Of a stretch of DNA of 64,000 nt, positions 12,848-22,703 are shown piece after piece. The position numbers and the translations under genes were made by a program. Positions within the stretch are counted from its first letter, which is position 1. Each line of letters starts with the position of its first letter. Where the stretch lies: assembly GCA_009193035.1 (NCBI GenBank), contig SWDT01000020.1, forward strand, positions 310,001 to 374,000, read 5' to 3'. The notes beneath the pieces are model-generated. The model made no database searches, was not told the origin of the DNA, and worked only from the letters and a program-made list of their open reading frames with translations. The DNA comes from Halicephalobus mephisto. Taxonomy: Eukaryota > Nematoda > Chromadorea > Rhabditida > Panagrolaimidae.

Positions 12848-13897
12848 TTGACTGAGTGGACCATGTTTTTGCCTCTGATGATGTTGACTTTGACTTCTAC
12901 TTGTCCTCCAGAAGGCGTTTCTGTCCTCAGGACGTGCTACACGGACTATTTTAAAACTTTCAACTTTACTCTTTTCCCGGATTTCGCCACGTTTAGTGAA
13001 TTACTAACTAGAGAAATCGACCAAGGAGGTCTGGATGTCCTGGAGGACCAGTGCAGGGCCTTGAATACCCTCAAAACTTGTCTCGGGACCTACTCCATCC
13101 CATGCGTAAATGGAACTGTGATCTCAAACAACTTCAACGTCAACCACAACGACGCCGTTGCTTACGCCGGAGACTATTCCGAGCAGTCCTATTACTGTAA
13201 TGAAGGTTTCGATCGTAAGTAATTTTAACTTACAGTAATTTGAAAATTCCACAGTATCTTCTGAAATTCTACAATACTTTTAAAAGTTTCTACAGTAACT
13301 TAAAAATTCTACAGTAACTTGAAAACTCTTACAGTACATTTTGAAATTCTACAGGAATTTGAAAATCTTACATTTTTAGAATTCTACGGTACTTTTTACT
13401 TTTACAGTACATTTTAAAATTCCACAGTAGTTTAAATATTCTACAGTAACTTGTGAAATTCCTACAGTACATTTTGAAATTCTACAGTACTTTTTTAAAA
13501 ATTTTTACAGTACATTTTAAAATCCTACAGTACTTTTTTAAAAATTTTTACAGTATATTTTAAAGATCTACAGTAGTTTAAATATTCTACAGTAACTTGT
13601 GAAATTCTTACAGTAATGAAACAATACTTTCCTTGTATGATGAAAATGGAAAATTCTCCATCTACAACGCCCTGTTTAACCATGGCCATAGGGGATATTC
13701 AAAGTGGAAGAAATTGCAAAGGCTACAACGACATGACTTACTGTATGTCCCAAATCTATGGAGAAACCTGTGGAAACGGTGTTATTCCACTCATCTGTAA
13801 CATTCTCCAGAAGGACCTCCAGGCTCAGGACGATTCTGAAAAATGCCAATGGTTCGATTGCTCGAGGCCTTTTCCTTTCAATGGGACTTCTTTCTAA
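12848..13897 (+). CDS. Secreted DUF19 (T20D4.11-like) cysteine-rich protein
   Basis: Two exons, 12848-13214 and 13614-13897, join in phase at GATC/GTAAGT and CTTACAG. The product is about 216 residues. An N-terminal signal peptide (MFLPLMMLTLTSTC; the internal ATG at 12863 gives the cleaner signal) precedes conserved cysteines in DUF19 style: TCLGTYSIPC, YYCNEGF, YFPCMMKMENS, RNCKGYNDMTYC, ETCGNGVIPLIC. A single PNGT/FNGT-type N-glycosylation pattern recurs. DUF19 proteins are a nematode-expanded secreted family without known biochemistry. The intron is filled by CTACAGTAA tandem repeats. AATAAA is present about 40 bases after the stop. Its 3' end faces the PIR-1 gene, only 57 bp away. Confidence 0.8.
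13225..13613. repeat. CTACAGTA-type tandem repeat filling the DUF19 intron
   Basis: More than ten imperfect units of TTCTACAGTAACTTGAAA fill this intron. Each carries a TACAG acceptor-like core, and the real acceptor at 13607-13613 is the last in the series. Confidence 0.8.
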
Positions 13898-13954
13898 AAT
13901 CTCTTACAGTAACAAACTTTATAAAAAAATTCAAAACAATAAAATTTAAAAAAT

Positions 13955-15658
13955 TCATCTCGGATGCGTATCTAGGAGATCTTTCATTTCGGCAATTCTA
14001 GTGTCTTCTGAATTCGAATGCTCTCCATTGTCATTCGAATAGCCCGCAGAAAACCAGTTATTACGATAATTGGGATTTTGACCAGGATTATTACAGTACC
14101 CTTGATGTCTCGGCAAATTCTGCTGATAATACTGATCGTTCCATCTGCCTTGATTAAATCCCCTCCATCCGGAGTTGAGATAGTACCCATTGGACTGATC
14201 ATAGTGTCTATTCCTCCGTTGTCTCGGGTGATAGTTATTCGAGTTTGCAAATCTATATCCGTTGGATTGCTGGTGATTTCTCCTATATCCGTTCCAATTA
14301 TTCCTTTTCGGTTCTTTTTTCTCCGTCCAACATTCGTCCGAGTAGTATTCTTGATTTCTACTCGACCTTTTGCTGGAACCATGAAAAGCAATTCTGTTAT
14401 CATTTTGAGTTCGATCCAACCTGTCATATATACCTGATCTGCCCTGATTATCCCGCTTCCGACTACCGTTGCTATTGGTGGATTCCGGACGACTAGTTTC
14501 CAGTTTATCCGACGGATCCAAACCAAGAAGAGCTGCTTTGTACTCCCAACGTTCTATTTCGTGTCCTCTGGCTTCTTCAAACGCCTTCACTGCATCTTCT
14601 GGCGTCCAATTTTCTTTAGTAATCAAGTAACGACAAATAAGGAAACCAGTTCTAAAATAATCATATTACTGTAAAAATCGGAAAAAAATCTTTTTAGGAA
14701 ATTATTTAGATGTGAATTTTTAAAAATTCTTAGAAACTGGCCTAAAATTTCGATTTTCAGTGATGATTTCGTAATCAACTATACTACTACAAAAATAATA
14801 AACTTTTACAAAATCGTTTCGAACCGGATTCTTAGAAACTAAAATGACCTAGCATTTCGATCTTCGGTGATGATTTCGTAGTTCTATTATTTCATAATTG
14901 ATTTTTAGAAATATATTTTACCTAAATGGATTTAGGAACTTTTACGTTCGGATACAGAGTATACAACCCTTTCCAAGTTAATCCTCATATATGAAATTAC
15001 TAATATCTTAGAAATTACAACAATAAAGTATCCCATCGAAAATGGATTTTGTGGTAAAAGTAAAAAATGTTTAAAAATCGTACCTGTTTAATCCGTGAGT
15101 ACAGTGGACTCCGATTATTAAATCCGCGTCGGTGTTTTTGTCCAAAAATCCCGATACGAAAGTGACGAATTCTTGAACGAGATCAGTTTCTTTGTGAATT
15201 GTGTGACCGGGACAAAAAATTTTCTTATATTCGACCCCGAAGTTGGCCCAATCAGTAGCTTCGTAGTACCGTTTCGTATTCGTCAAATCTATCACAAGAC
15301 CCAACTTTTTACCAGCAGCAGCTACCTGAAATGAGGGATTCAATATTATACAGAAATCTATATATGGAATTATTTAAAAACTTACAGTATCTACGACATC
15401 CTTGAGTCCGAACGGCGTCTCGGGTTTTCCGGCGAAAAAAATTTCGGATAAAGGAGTTTTAAATGCAATAAACTTGGAGCCTGGAATTATCCCTCCAATA
15501 GTTCGGTATTTCGTCCAACTACAAACGTATATAAGATTTAAAAAATAAAGTTAAACCCACCGATCCGGATACCGCATCGAGTCCTGGTGAAATTGTCTTT
15601 TTTGACGGTTATCTTCGGCGTGAAATCTCCGGTTTTTCTTGTCTTGTTGTGCAGACAT
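13955..15658 (-). CDS. pir-1: PIR-1 RNA 5'-polyphosphatase (DUSP11 family) with long polar tail
   Basis: Exons 15658-15561, 15518-15386, 15325-15084 and 14651-13955 give 389 residues. The N-terminus carries the family sequence MRYPDRWTKYR. Then come FKTPL, GLVIDLTNTKRYY, and the cysteine-phosphatase signature HCTHGLNRTG split by an intron after NR. The catalytic Cys and Arg are intact. It ends with AFEEARGHEIER. Family members remove beta and gamma phosphates from RNA 5' ends, and C. elegans PIR-1 works in Dicer-linked small-RNA pathways. After residue 200 there is an unusual tail of about 190 residues rich in Asn, Tyr, Arg, Gln and Gly (NNYHPRQRRNRHYDQ), suited to RNA binding. Vertebrate DUSP11 also has a basic tail. 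The catalytic domain is complete. Confidence 0.92.
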
Positions 15659-16284
15659 AATTTACAAATTTAAAAAATTAACAAAAAACGAAAACAAACC
15701 CGTAGGGAATGAAAAAGTAAAAAAAGTAAAAAAGTAAAAAGATCAACGACGAGCCAGTTGGTGTTATGGAACGGAACGCCAAAAATGAAACATTTTTGAA
15801 AATGATTTTTTCGAAATCCATATATAAATTTTATGTTTAAATTTTAAAAAAATTAATTAAATAGAAATCTAGGAATCAGAAGATGATTCAGAAAGTAGAT
15901 TTAGATTTTTGGCTATTTTTAAAAAGATATTAAATTTCGTAAGTGCGCGATCGGATTAAGTAAAAAATTTCCTTATTTTGTTTCAGATTTTCTCATTCAT
16001 ATATCAATCCCAAAGTTAGGACTCCATAATCTACTTTTTCCATCATATTTAGTTTGTAATTATTTTTGAAATTTTCCGAAAATTTTTGCAACATCACTAG
16101 CCTAAAAATTTCCATAAATCTTTATTGTAAGATTTTAATTTTTGTATTTCAGCTTTAAACTTTCTCTTTTTGTATGTCGAAGAATTAAGGTGGATTTTAT
16201 TGGACCCAAGTAAGTATGTAAACCGATTAAAGCTGAAACCTGTTTTCGCCAAAGTTTGGTTTTTTAACGCAAAAATCAACAAAT
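15659..16284. other. Intergenic, nothing recognised
   Basis: AT-rich DNA between two minus-strand genes. It holds the presumed pir-1 promoter and the 3' flank of the upstream gene. I see no repeat or RNA gene. Confidence 0.5.
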
Positions 16285-16929
16285 TTAATGAATAAAGTTG
16301 TTCAAGACGTCCAATTGGGATTTGGTGCATGCCATGGCTTCGTTTAGGTTAGAATAAAGGTGACTGAGGATGTCTTCATTCCGGTACTTTGTTTTGTCTA
16401 GTAAATTCAGTTTTTTCGAAGCTTCAGAATCCGTTTCGTTTTTGTACATTTCTGAAAATTTCCTAGGCAGTAAAGAATACAATTCGTCTCTATATTCCAT
16501 CGTGGTCGGTCTGGTAAAACAGTCAATGTGAGCTTCGATTTGCTCGGCTTCGAATCTGAAAAATCGGAAATTCACATATGAATGACTTTGAAAAACTTGC
16601 TCTTGTGCCGCATCTAGTCGACTTCTGGATTCTATAATATATTCTTCATACTCTCTTAGAACTTTGTTATATAGTAGTATTTGGTTGTTGAAGGAAAAAT
16701 GACAGTCGTCGAATCTCCTGAGGATATTCTTGGCCGCTTCGACGGACTTCAGAGAATGCTGATCCAGTTGGATTTCCTTGTTTGCCAGCACGACAGAGTT
16801 GATCCTACCTACGGAGCATCGTCTCTTCTTCTTTTCCTAAAATAATATATAAAAAATATAAAAATTTAAATTAAAAAAAGAAAAACTTACTTGAAACAAT
16901 TTGGGCGTTGAGTCATCTTCAAGTGCCAT
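16285..16929 (-). CDS. Unrecognised helical cytosolic protein
   Basis: Exons 16929-16891 (MALEDDSTPKLFQ) and 16836-16285 join in phase 0 with good GTAAGT and TTTTAG signals, giving 196 residues. There is no signal peptide or membrane segment. Composition is charged and likely alpha-helical (SVEAAKNILRRFDDCHF, LREYEEYIIESRSRLD), with a heptad-like stretch in the middle. The start ATGGCA is well placed. It lies head to head with the second PIR-1 gene, about 385 bp apart. I do not recognise the family. Confidence 0.75.
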
Positions 16930-17313
16930 TTTTATCAAAAAATTCCGTCCGCAAAGTGTTAGTAAAAAAGAAACTTGTCCGGAAATACTTGTAAAGAAAA
17001 GAAACTTGTCCGAAAATGTTTATAAGAAAGAAGTTTGTCCACGAACACCGCCGAAATATTCAAAAAGAAAAACAACCGCAACTAATTTTGTCGTCACGAG
17101 ACCAGAATTCATTCGAGTGCGGTTTTTCAGCTGCAACATTCGCTTTTGCGGCACTAAGGATTCGACTCGAAATTTCCAAGTCCGGCCAAAAGCGGTTGCA
17201 ACAAAGTCCGGCCTCCGCTTCCAGTCCACCAGAAGAACCTTTATTTTATATCGATCGGGGCATTCTAGAGGTACAAACTGGAGCGACCCAAAAAGAAACA
17301 CCATCTTCGTTCA
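16930..17313. promoter_or_regulatory. Divergent intergenic region of the 16285 gene and PIR-1 paralogue
   Basis: It contains three imperfect 38-bp units with GAAACTTGTCC (about 16960-17045). It has higher GC than neighbouring introns (17090-17300). Open frames cross it but are not supported by splice signals into the downstream gene. It probably holds both promoters. Confidence 0.45.
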
Positions 17314-18349
17314 ATGACAAAGTTGCCAGAAAAGTGAGTTTCCATATATCGATTTTGTTTTATTTCGAAATATTTTCAGATGGACAAAGTATAGAAGTGT
17401 CGGGAATCAGATTGAAAAAACCAGATTTGTCGCTTTTAAAACGCCTCTCTCGGAGGGGTACTTTGAAGGACAGATTTTGCCTTCTTCGGAAAAATTAACC
17501 CTGAGCAGAATGGTTCACGAGGTAGCTAATTGTGCATTTTCCGTTTAAAATTTCGCTTTAGATGAAAACGAAGAAGCTAAACATCGGATTAGTGATCGAT
17601 TTAACTACTTCTTTCAAGTACTACGATCCGACGGGCTGGAGCGGCTTCGACATAGAGTACAAAAAACTCAGGTGTGACGGGTCTCATTTGCTGGAACGAC
17701 GCTTAGAGTTCTACGAGATTGTGGACGAGTACTTCAGGAAAGAACCAGGTAAATGTTGAAATTTGTAATTTCATAATCAACTTCATATGCAAGTCCATCA
17801 ATCTGTTTCCGGCTGGTTATCTGGTGTTAATCATGGTTTTTCGAGTGTCTTTCAGTACTTTCACGTGTAATCACTATGCCCTGAAGACATACGAACTCTT
17901 GCACCTTATAAATCCTAATTCCGAAGTTCCTAGATATATTCTGGCAGAACATAGATCTAGAAAATAAATTTCGAAATCGCTCTTGTGTAAAACCGGAATT
18001 TTAGGCTACTATTGTTTCCGAAAATTCGTTTCGAGACAATTTCGCAAAAAAGTTCATATATGACTTGTGTATTTATAACAGTAATTCCAGCCCAGTTGAT
18101 CGGAGTCCATTGTGTCCATGGATTAAACAGAACTGGATTCCTCATTTGTGCCTATCTCGTCGAACGGCACGGTTGGAAGATGACCGATGCCATCAACGGT
18201 GGGGAATTTACCGATTTGTTGTTTTTTATATTTCGTTTTTAGCATTTGAAAAAGCTCGAGGACATAAGATTGAAACGAGTAGAGGAAAGTTAGAAGAACT
18301 CGAAAAACAATTGCTCCTGTCTCGAAGTTCGGAACCATCTTCGAGTTGA
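17314..18349 (+). CDS. Second PIR-1/DUSP11 paralogue, compact form
   Basis: Exons 17314-17333, 17380-17521, 17562-17748, 18091-18198 and 18243-18349 stay in phase and give 187 residues. It starts [16 protein letters not shown], matching the PDRW motif of the family. It continues [42 protein letters not shown] (intact HCX5R signature) and [11 protein letters not shown]. The long Asn/Tyr/Arg tail of the neighbour is absent. The donor after DAIN (ACG/GTGGGG) is weak, but phase and homology support it. Conservation of the active site argues for a functional enzyme. It may differ in substrate or localisation because both N- and C-terminal extensions are lacking. Confidence 0.87.
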
Positions 18350-18494
18350 TGGGTGTCTTGATGAGCTTTACCATGTGCCAAAAATCCTGTGTATTTTTAG
18401 ACGCAAAACAAATTCATTCCTAATTTGAAAGTGTCTTTGAGTGTTACAATCTCCAGTTTATTGCTTTAGCACTGATTGAGGGAACTTATAAAAT

Positions 18495-19396
18495 CTAAAC
18501 GGGAGGATTCTTTTCTTCTTTCTGTCCTGGATACTTGATCTGAAGATTGATTTTCCCGAGGTCGTATTGACGACGGGCAATCTTGCCGATGGTAGTGTAG
18601 CTACGGGGGAAGCGAAGTTTGAAGGTTTCGAAAGCTTTCTGAAGTTATGGATTATATTATTGTCGTAAAAATTAAGCATTAGAATTGTTAAAAAATAATT
18701 TGGACAGGAGATTGTAAAATTTGATGAGAAGGCGAAGTGGATTTTTAGAAGTTTTTGAAAAATTTTAGGATTGTTAGAAAAAGAACAAAAAGAAAAGGCG
18801 CATGAGGACAGTGCGAGTCGACTTCAGTAAGCTACCAGGTTTATCACTTTCAAAACTGGCGAAAGAAGAACGCGAGTCGATTTGGTAAACTGCCAGATTT
18901 ACTATTGTTTAATTTGAAGACTGGTAAAATGAACAAAAAGAACGCGCATGAGGACATTGCGAGTCAATTTCAGTAGCTACCAAACTTATCACTTTTTACC
19001 TTCACTCGCTCCTGCGCGCGAATTCAAAAACTCTAAAAAACTACATCCCGCTTTTTCTTTAATTAGCTTTTAAAAATATTAAAAACTTACGCCTTCCTCT
19101 TTATCGCACTTGTGGTAGATGATGAGAACAGGGTCGATGGTGCTCTGGGGACCTCCGAATCTCTCGGTGTTTCCGTGGATTCTGAATCTTCCATCACTTG
19201 CGGATTCGGCGTTTCCGATGACGTCATTCAAATCATCAGTGTCTTCTCTCTTCAGAATCACTTTGACGTTCTTCGCAGGGACATTGCCGCAGGTGAAGAC
19301 CCCGGCGGCCTCGACGGAACGGGTGCTGATGCCGGAGTCTACTGTAGCCTCGATGGAGACCAGTCCGAGAAGGAAAAGAGTCAAAACGACTTTCAT
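18495..19396 (-). CDS. Transthyretin-like family secreted protein (TTR 1)
   Basis: Exons 19396-19091 and 18638-18495 join in phase 0 to give 149 residues. There is a signal peptide (MKVVLTLFLLGLVSIEAT). The nematode TTR fold follows: GVFTCGNVPAKNVKVIL, a Gly/Arg turn SDGRFRIHGNT, DPVLIIYHKCD, then KAFETFKLRFPRSY and YDLGKINLQ. These are secreted carrier-like proteins found mainly in nematodes. The C-terminal cysteine of many members is missing here. The intron contains a full copy of the 335-bp GCGAGTCGA repeat. The gene is divergent from TTR 2, with 858 bp between starts. Confidence 0.9.
18685..19040 (+). repeat. 335-bp GCGAGTCGA interspersed repeat, copy 1
   Basis: It runs from AATTTGGACAGGAGATTG to CTCCTGCGCGCGAATTCAAA and lies in the TTR 1 intron. 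Internally there are three modules of GCGAGTCGA...GTA..CTACCAG..TTATCACTTT. It is very similar to 20940-21295 and to the reverse of 26027-26370. Confidence 0.9.
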
Positions 19397-20254
19397 TTTT
19401 AAACTAAAAAAATAAAATAAAATTGAAACAATCAAAATCCCCTGAGGCAATAAAACGAAAAAGTGTATTTTCATCGAAATCGGATCAAAGTTGATAAATG
19501 GACCACGGCCGAAGGTACTTCAACAGTTGGTTGTTTGGTTTTTCTTGGTTCTTTTTTTCGATAAGATAATCCAGGATTCACCTTCCTTGATTGACGGTTA
19601 CACAATCGTAAAAGTTGTTTACATCTTTCGGGACAAACAACTTTCTGTCTGGTGATAACTTGGTTTTATCGAATTCAAACTTTTATTTGATTAAATTTCA
19701 GTAGAAAATTCTGCAATTTCCCAAAATTTGGTGAAAATTCTAAATTTGTCGAAAAAATCAAAAATTTCTAAATTTCTTTAATTTTTCCGAAAAGATAAAA
19801 ATTTAGAAATTTTCGGAATTTTTAAAAATTAAATAAAAATTTCTGAAATTTTTTAGAATTTGTTAAATTTTCTAGAATTTTGTAGAAACTTCTACAGAAT
19901 TCAGTAGGAGATTCTGAAAGCTTCTGAAATTTTATAAAAATATTTAAATTTTATAAAATTTTATAAAAATATTTAAATTTTATAAGATTTTCTAAAAATA
20001 TTTAAATTTTATAAAATTTTATAAAAATATTTAAATTTTATAAAATTTTATAAAAATATTTAAATTTTATAAAATTTTCTAAAAATATTTAAAAATTTTC
20101 TGGAATTTTTTAAATCTTCTAAAATCTCTTCGAAATTTCTATAATCTAATCAAAAATTAGAACGTCCGAAATTTAAGGTTCTGGAAATTTTAAAAATTCG
20201 TTTCGAAATAATTTTTAGTTTTTTAATTTTTGTAATTATTCCCTGGGGCTTCAG
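19397..20254. other. Divergent intergenic region of the two TTR genes
   Basis: It holds both TTR promoters. A CCCCTGAGGCAATA motif lies at 19438-19451. 19930-20100 is a tandem run of AAAATATTTAAATTTTATAA units. TATTCCCTGGGGCTTCAG directly precedes the TTR 2 start. Confidence 0.5.
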
Positions 20255-20751
20255 ATGAGAGCGGCGGTGATTTCTGGAGTCGCTTTGGCGATCGTCCTCC
20301 TGGGATTCGTCGATGAATCTGCGGGGATGAGAAAGCAGGGGGTTGCTGTCAAGGGGAAGCTGCTGTGTGGACCCCAGCCGGCCTCTGCCAAGACCACGAA
20401 AGTCAGAATCGTCGACATTGACACAGGTAAATTACTTTTTTTTGTAAAATTTTAAGTTTTTTATTTTTAGGACCGGATCCGGATGACACTTTGGACGAGA
20501 AATTTATCGACCAAAATGGAGAATTTAGATTGAACGGATATACTCGGGAATTGACCAACATCGATCCCGTTCTGTACATCTGGCACGACTGTCACGATGC
20601 CGACACCCCCTGCGAACGCAAGATCAAACTCACCATCCCCCAGAAGTTCATCATCGGGGAAGAGCCCAAAGACGACCAATGGGTCGACGTCGGCACCATC
20701 AACCTCGAATCCACCTTCGCCGAGGAAAAAAGAGAGTGCATTTCTTCTTAG
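20255..20751 (+). CDS. Transthyretin-like family secreted protein (TTR 2)
   Basis: Exons 20255-20426 and 20471-20751 give 150 residues. A signal peptide (AVISGVALAIVLLGFVDESA) is followed by KQGVAVKGKLLCG, DEKFIDQNGEFRLNGY, DPVLYIWHDCHD, RKIKLTIPQKFI and DVGTINLES. This is the standard TTR-like order with conserved cysteines. Codons are GC-richer than most of the window, suggesting high expression. An AATAAA signal begins six bases after the stop. CTTCAG sits directly before the ATG, which suggests a trans-spliced 5' end. It is divergent from TTR 1. Confidence 0.92.
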
Positions 20752-20939
20752 ACCAAATAAACCTGTATTAATCTCTCTTGTCGGTAAATAAAGTCAAATT
20801 ATAAGAAATTAAAAATCTCAAAATTTAGGTAAAAAACAATTTCGATAAAGAATTGTCAAATTATCACTTTTCCACTTTTACTTGCTTCTATGTGGTAATT
20901 TTGAAGTTCCTAAAGAAATAATACTATTTTAAAATATTG

Positions 20940-21300
20940 AAATTGTTAGAAAATAGTTTGGACAGGAGATTGTGAAATTTGATGAGGAGGCGAAGTGGAT
21001 TTTTAGAAGTTTTTGAAAAACTTTAGGATTGTTAGAAAAAAACAAAAAGAGAAGGCGTATGAGGACAGTGCGAGTCGACTTCAGTAAGCTACCAGGTTTA
21101 TCACTTTCAAAACTGGCGAAAGAAGAACGCGAGTCGATTTGGTAAACTGCCAGATTTACTATTGTTTAATTTGAAGACTGGTAAAATGAACAAAAAGAAC
21201 GCGCGTGAGGACATTGCGAGTTAATTTCAGTAGCTACCAAACTTATCACTTTTTACTTTCACTCGCTCCTGCGCGCGAATTCAAAAACTTCGAAAAATTA
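20940..21300 (+). repeat. 335-bp GCGAGTCGA interspersed repeat, copy 2
   Basis: Near-identical to copy 1 and in the same orientation. It lies in the 3' intergenic space between TTR 2 and the minus-strand gene at 21333. Confidence 0.9.
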
Positions 21301-21332
21301 TTTCAATTTAATTATAGTATTTACTTTAAAAA

Positions 21333-22399
21333 TTAAAGTCGAGATTCTTTGAAGGGTTTCTTGTTGATGAAGATTCTCAGTAATTGTCCTTGAATAAATC
21401 TGATGCAGAATCTGAACGGAAGGGATTTATCAGTTTTAGAATCCTCAACATTGGTCGAAGACTTGACTGACATATTACTCGGATTGGGCCCGTTATTTTT
21501 GATTCTGGAACAAGGAGGAAATTGAACAGAAAAAGAATCAGCATAAACAGGCTGAAAAATAATTAAACTTTAATTTAAAAAAAATTCACCGACGTTTTTA
21601 TTCATATATGAAAATTCAGAATTGATGTCGGAAAAGTAACCAGAAATATCCATCGAGGATTTGCCAGAATTAGTAACAACGGAGCTGCTGATTCTGGAAG
21701 TCGTGAAGTTGGATTTTTCGTCGGACTCTTTCGTAATTTTAGAAAAATCGATTTTCTCGATATATCCTAGATTCTCAGCATCTCTAACACCCATTTCCTG
21801 ATTAGCTATGTCATTATTGTAAGAAATAGAAGAAGTAGAAATCAACGACAATGGACTGAAAAAAAATTCATATATGAAAAAACAAAAACAACTTGCTGAA
21901 TTTCTGTATTTTTTTGATTTTCTTCAATCATGATCTTTTTACTTCTATGGCATTGGTTCTTCATCCCGGACTGCTTGTAGTGCTCATCGGATTTGATTTT
22001 GCCGTTATTTGACGGATTATTTTTAGGATTCTTATTGTCGTCGTAATTTTGACTTTTCTCGTTTAAATTTCTTCGTTTCTCTTCAAACGGGCTTCTGAAG
22101 GCTTTAGAAACCCTAAAATTCGGATTTGGATTCGTTACTTCTGTTTTCTGGCTGGATTCTGAAGGACCGAAGTCGGATTTCGCAATAGCAGGAACAGAAA
22201 CTTTTCCGAAAAAAGAAACTCCGCCAGGGACGTTGATTCCGTTTTGGATTTCTGGAAAAACTGACTTTTCAAGTTCTCCTGAAATTTGGACACTATCCTG
22301 ATCAATCCCCAGCCGAAGAAAAACAGCTTCGATTTTTTCGAAAATCTCCTCGATGACGTCGTCGATGGACGGGATTTTTCGTTCTTTTCCTCCCGCCAT
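21333..22399 (-). CDS. Unrecognised polar, disordered protein with a likely GC-AG intron
   Basis: Exons 22399-21897, 21855-21594 and 21551-21333 give about 327 residues. The first 45 residues are helical and acidic (IDDVIEEIFEKIEAVFLRLG). The rest is rich in Ser, Asn and Lys, and the C-terminus is basic (RIFINKKPFKESRL). Phase between exons 1 and 2 works only if the donor is GCAAGT (ATTCA/GCAAGT). The second donor is AAC/GTCGGT if the longer C-terminus is used; CG/GTGAAT would truncate it early. It is divergent from the ZYG-9-like gene, with about 300 bp between starts. No family recognised. Confidence 0.65.
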
Positions 22400-22580
22400 T
22401 TCTAACAAAATAAACATAATTCCCGATTGATTCTGGATAAATCGATTAAGAAATTTGTATATTTCTTAAATAAGAAATTTTCGAAAATGTTCTTCTTCAA
22501 TCCGACCTTGACATTTTAGCCACTTTGTAACGATGAAAGAACCAGTTTTGTTTTATGTTCTCAACACGAAAACTGTCGAA

Positions 22581-22590
22581 TTTGGCGGGG
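22581..22590 (+). promoter_or_regulatory. Possible E2F/DP site in the divergent promoter
   Basis: TTTGGCGGGG matches the E2F core TTTGGCGS. It lies between the 21333 gene and the cell-division-type ZYG-9-like gene. This is a single short match, so support is weak. Confidence 0.3.
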
Positions 22591-22703
22591 TGCCCAATAT
22601 AGAAAAAATTGCCCGATTTCGACACTGAGAAAAGTATTCATTTCCGGTCTGGTTTTATATATCAAAGATTTTTATTTTTTAATTTTAATTATTTTAGGTA
22701 GCC

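Noticed and set aside
14018..14437. Plus-strand ORF rich in Ile/Val opposite pir-1
   Set aside because: It is the antisense shadow of the Asn/Tyr/Arg tail, with no start context or partner exons.
17016..17498. 160-codon plus-strand frame upstream of PIR-1 B
   Set aside because: The family motif PEKWTKYR lies in a different frame with an ATG at 17314 and a matching donor, so the long frame is chance.
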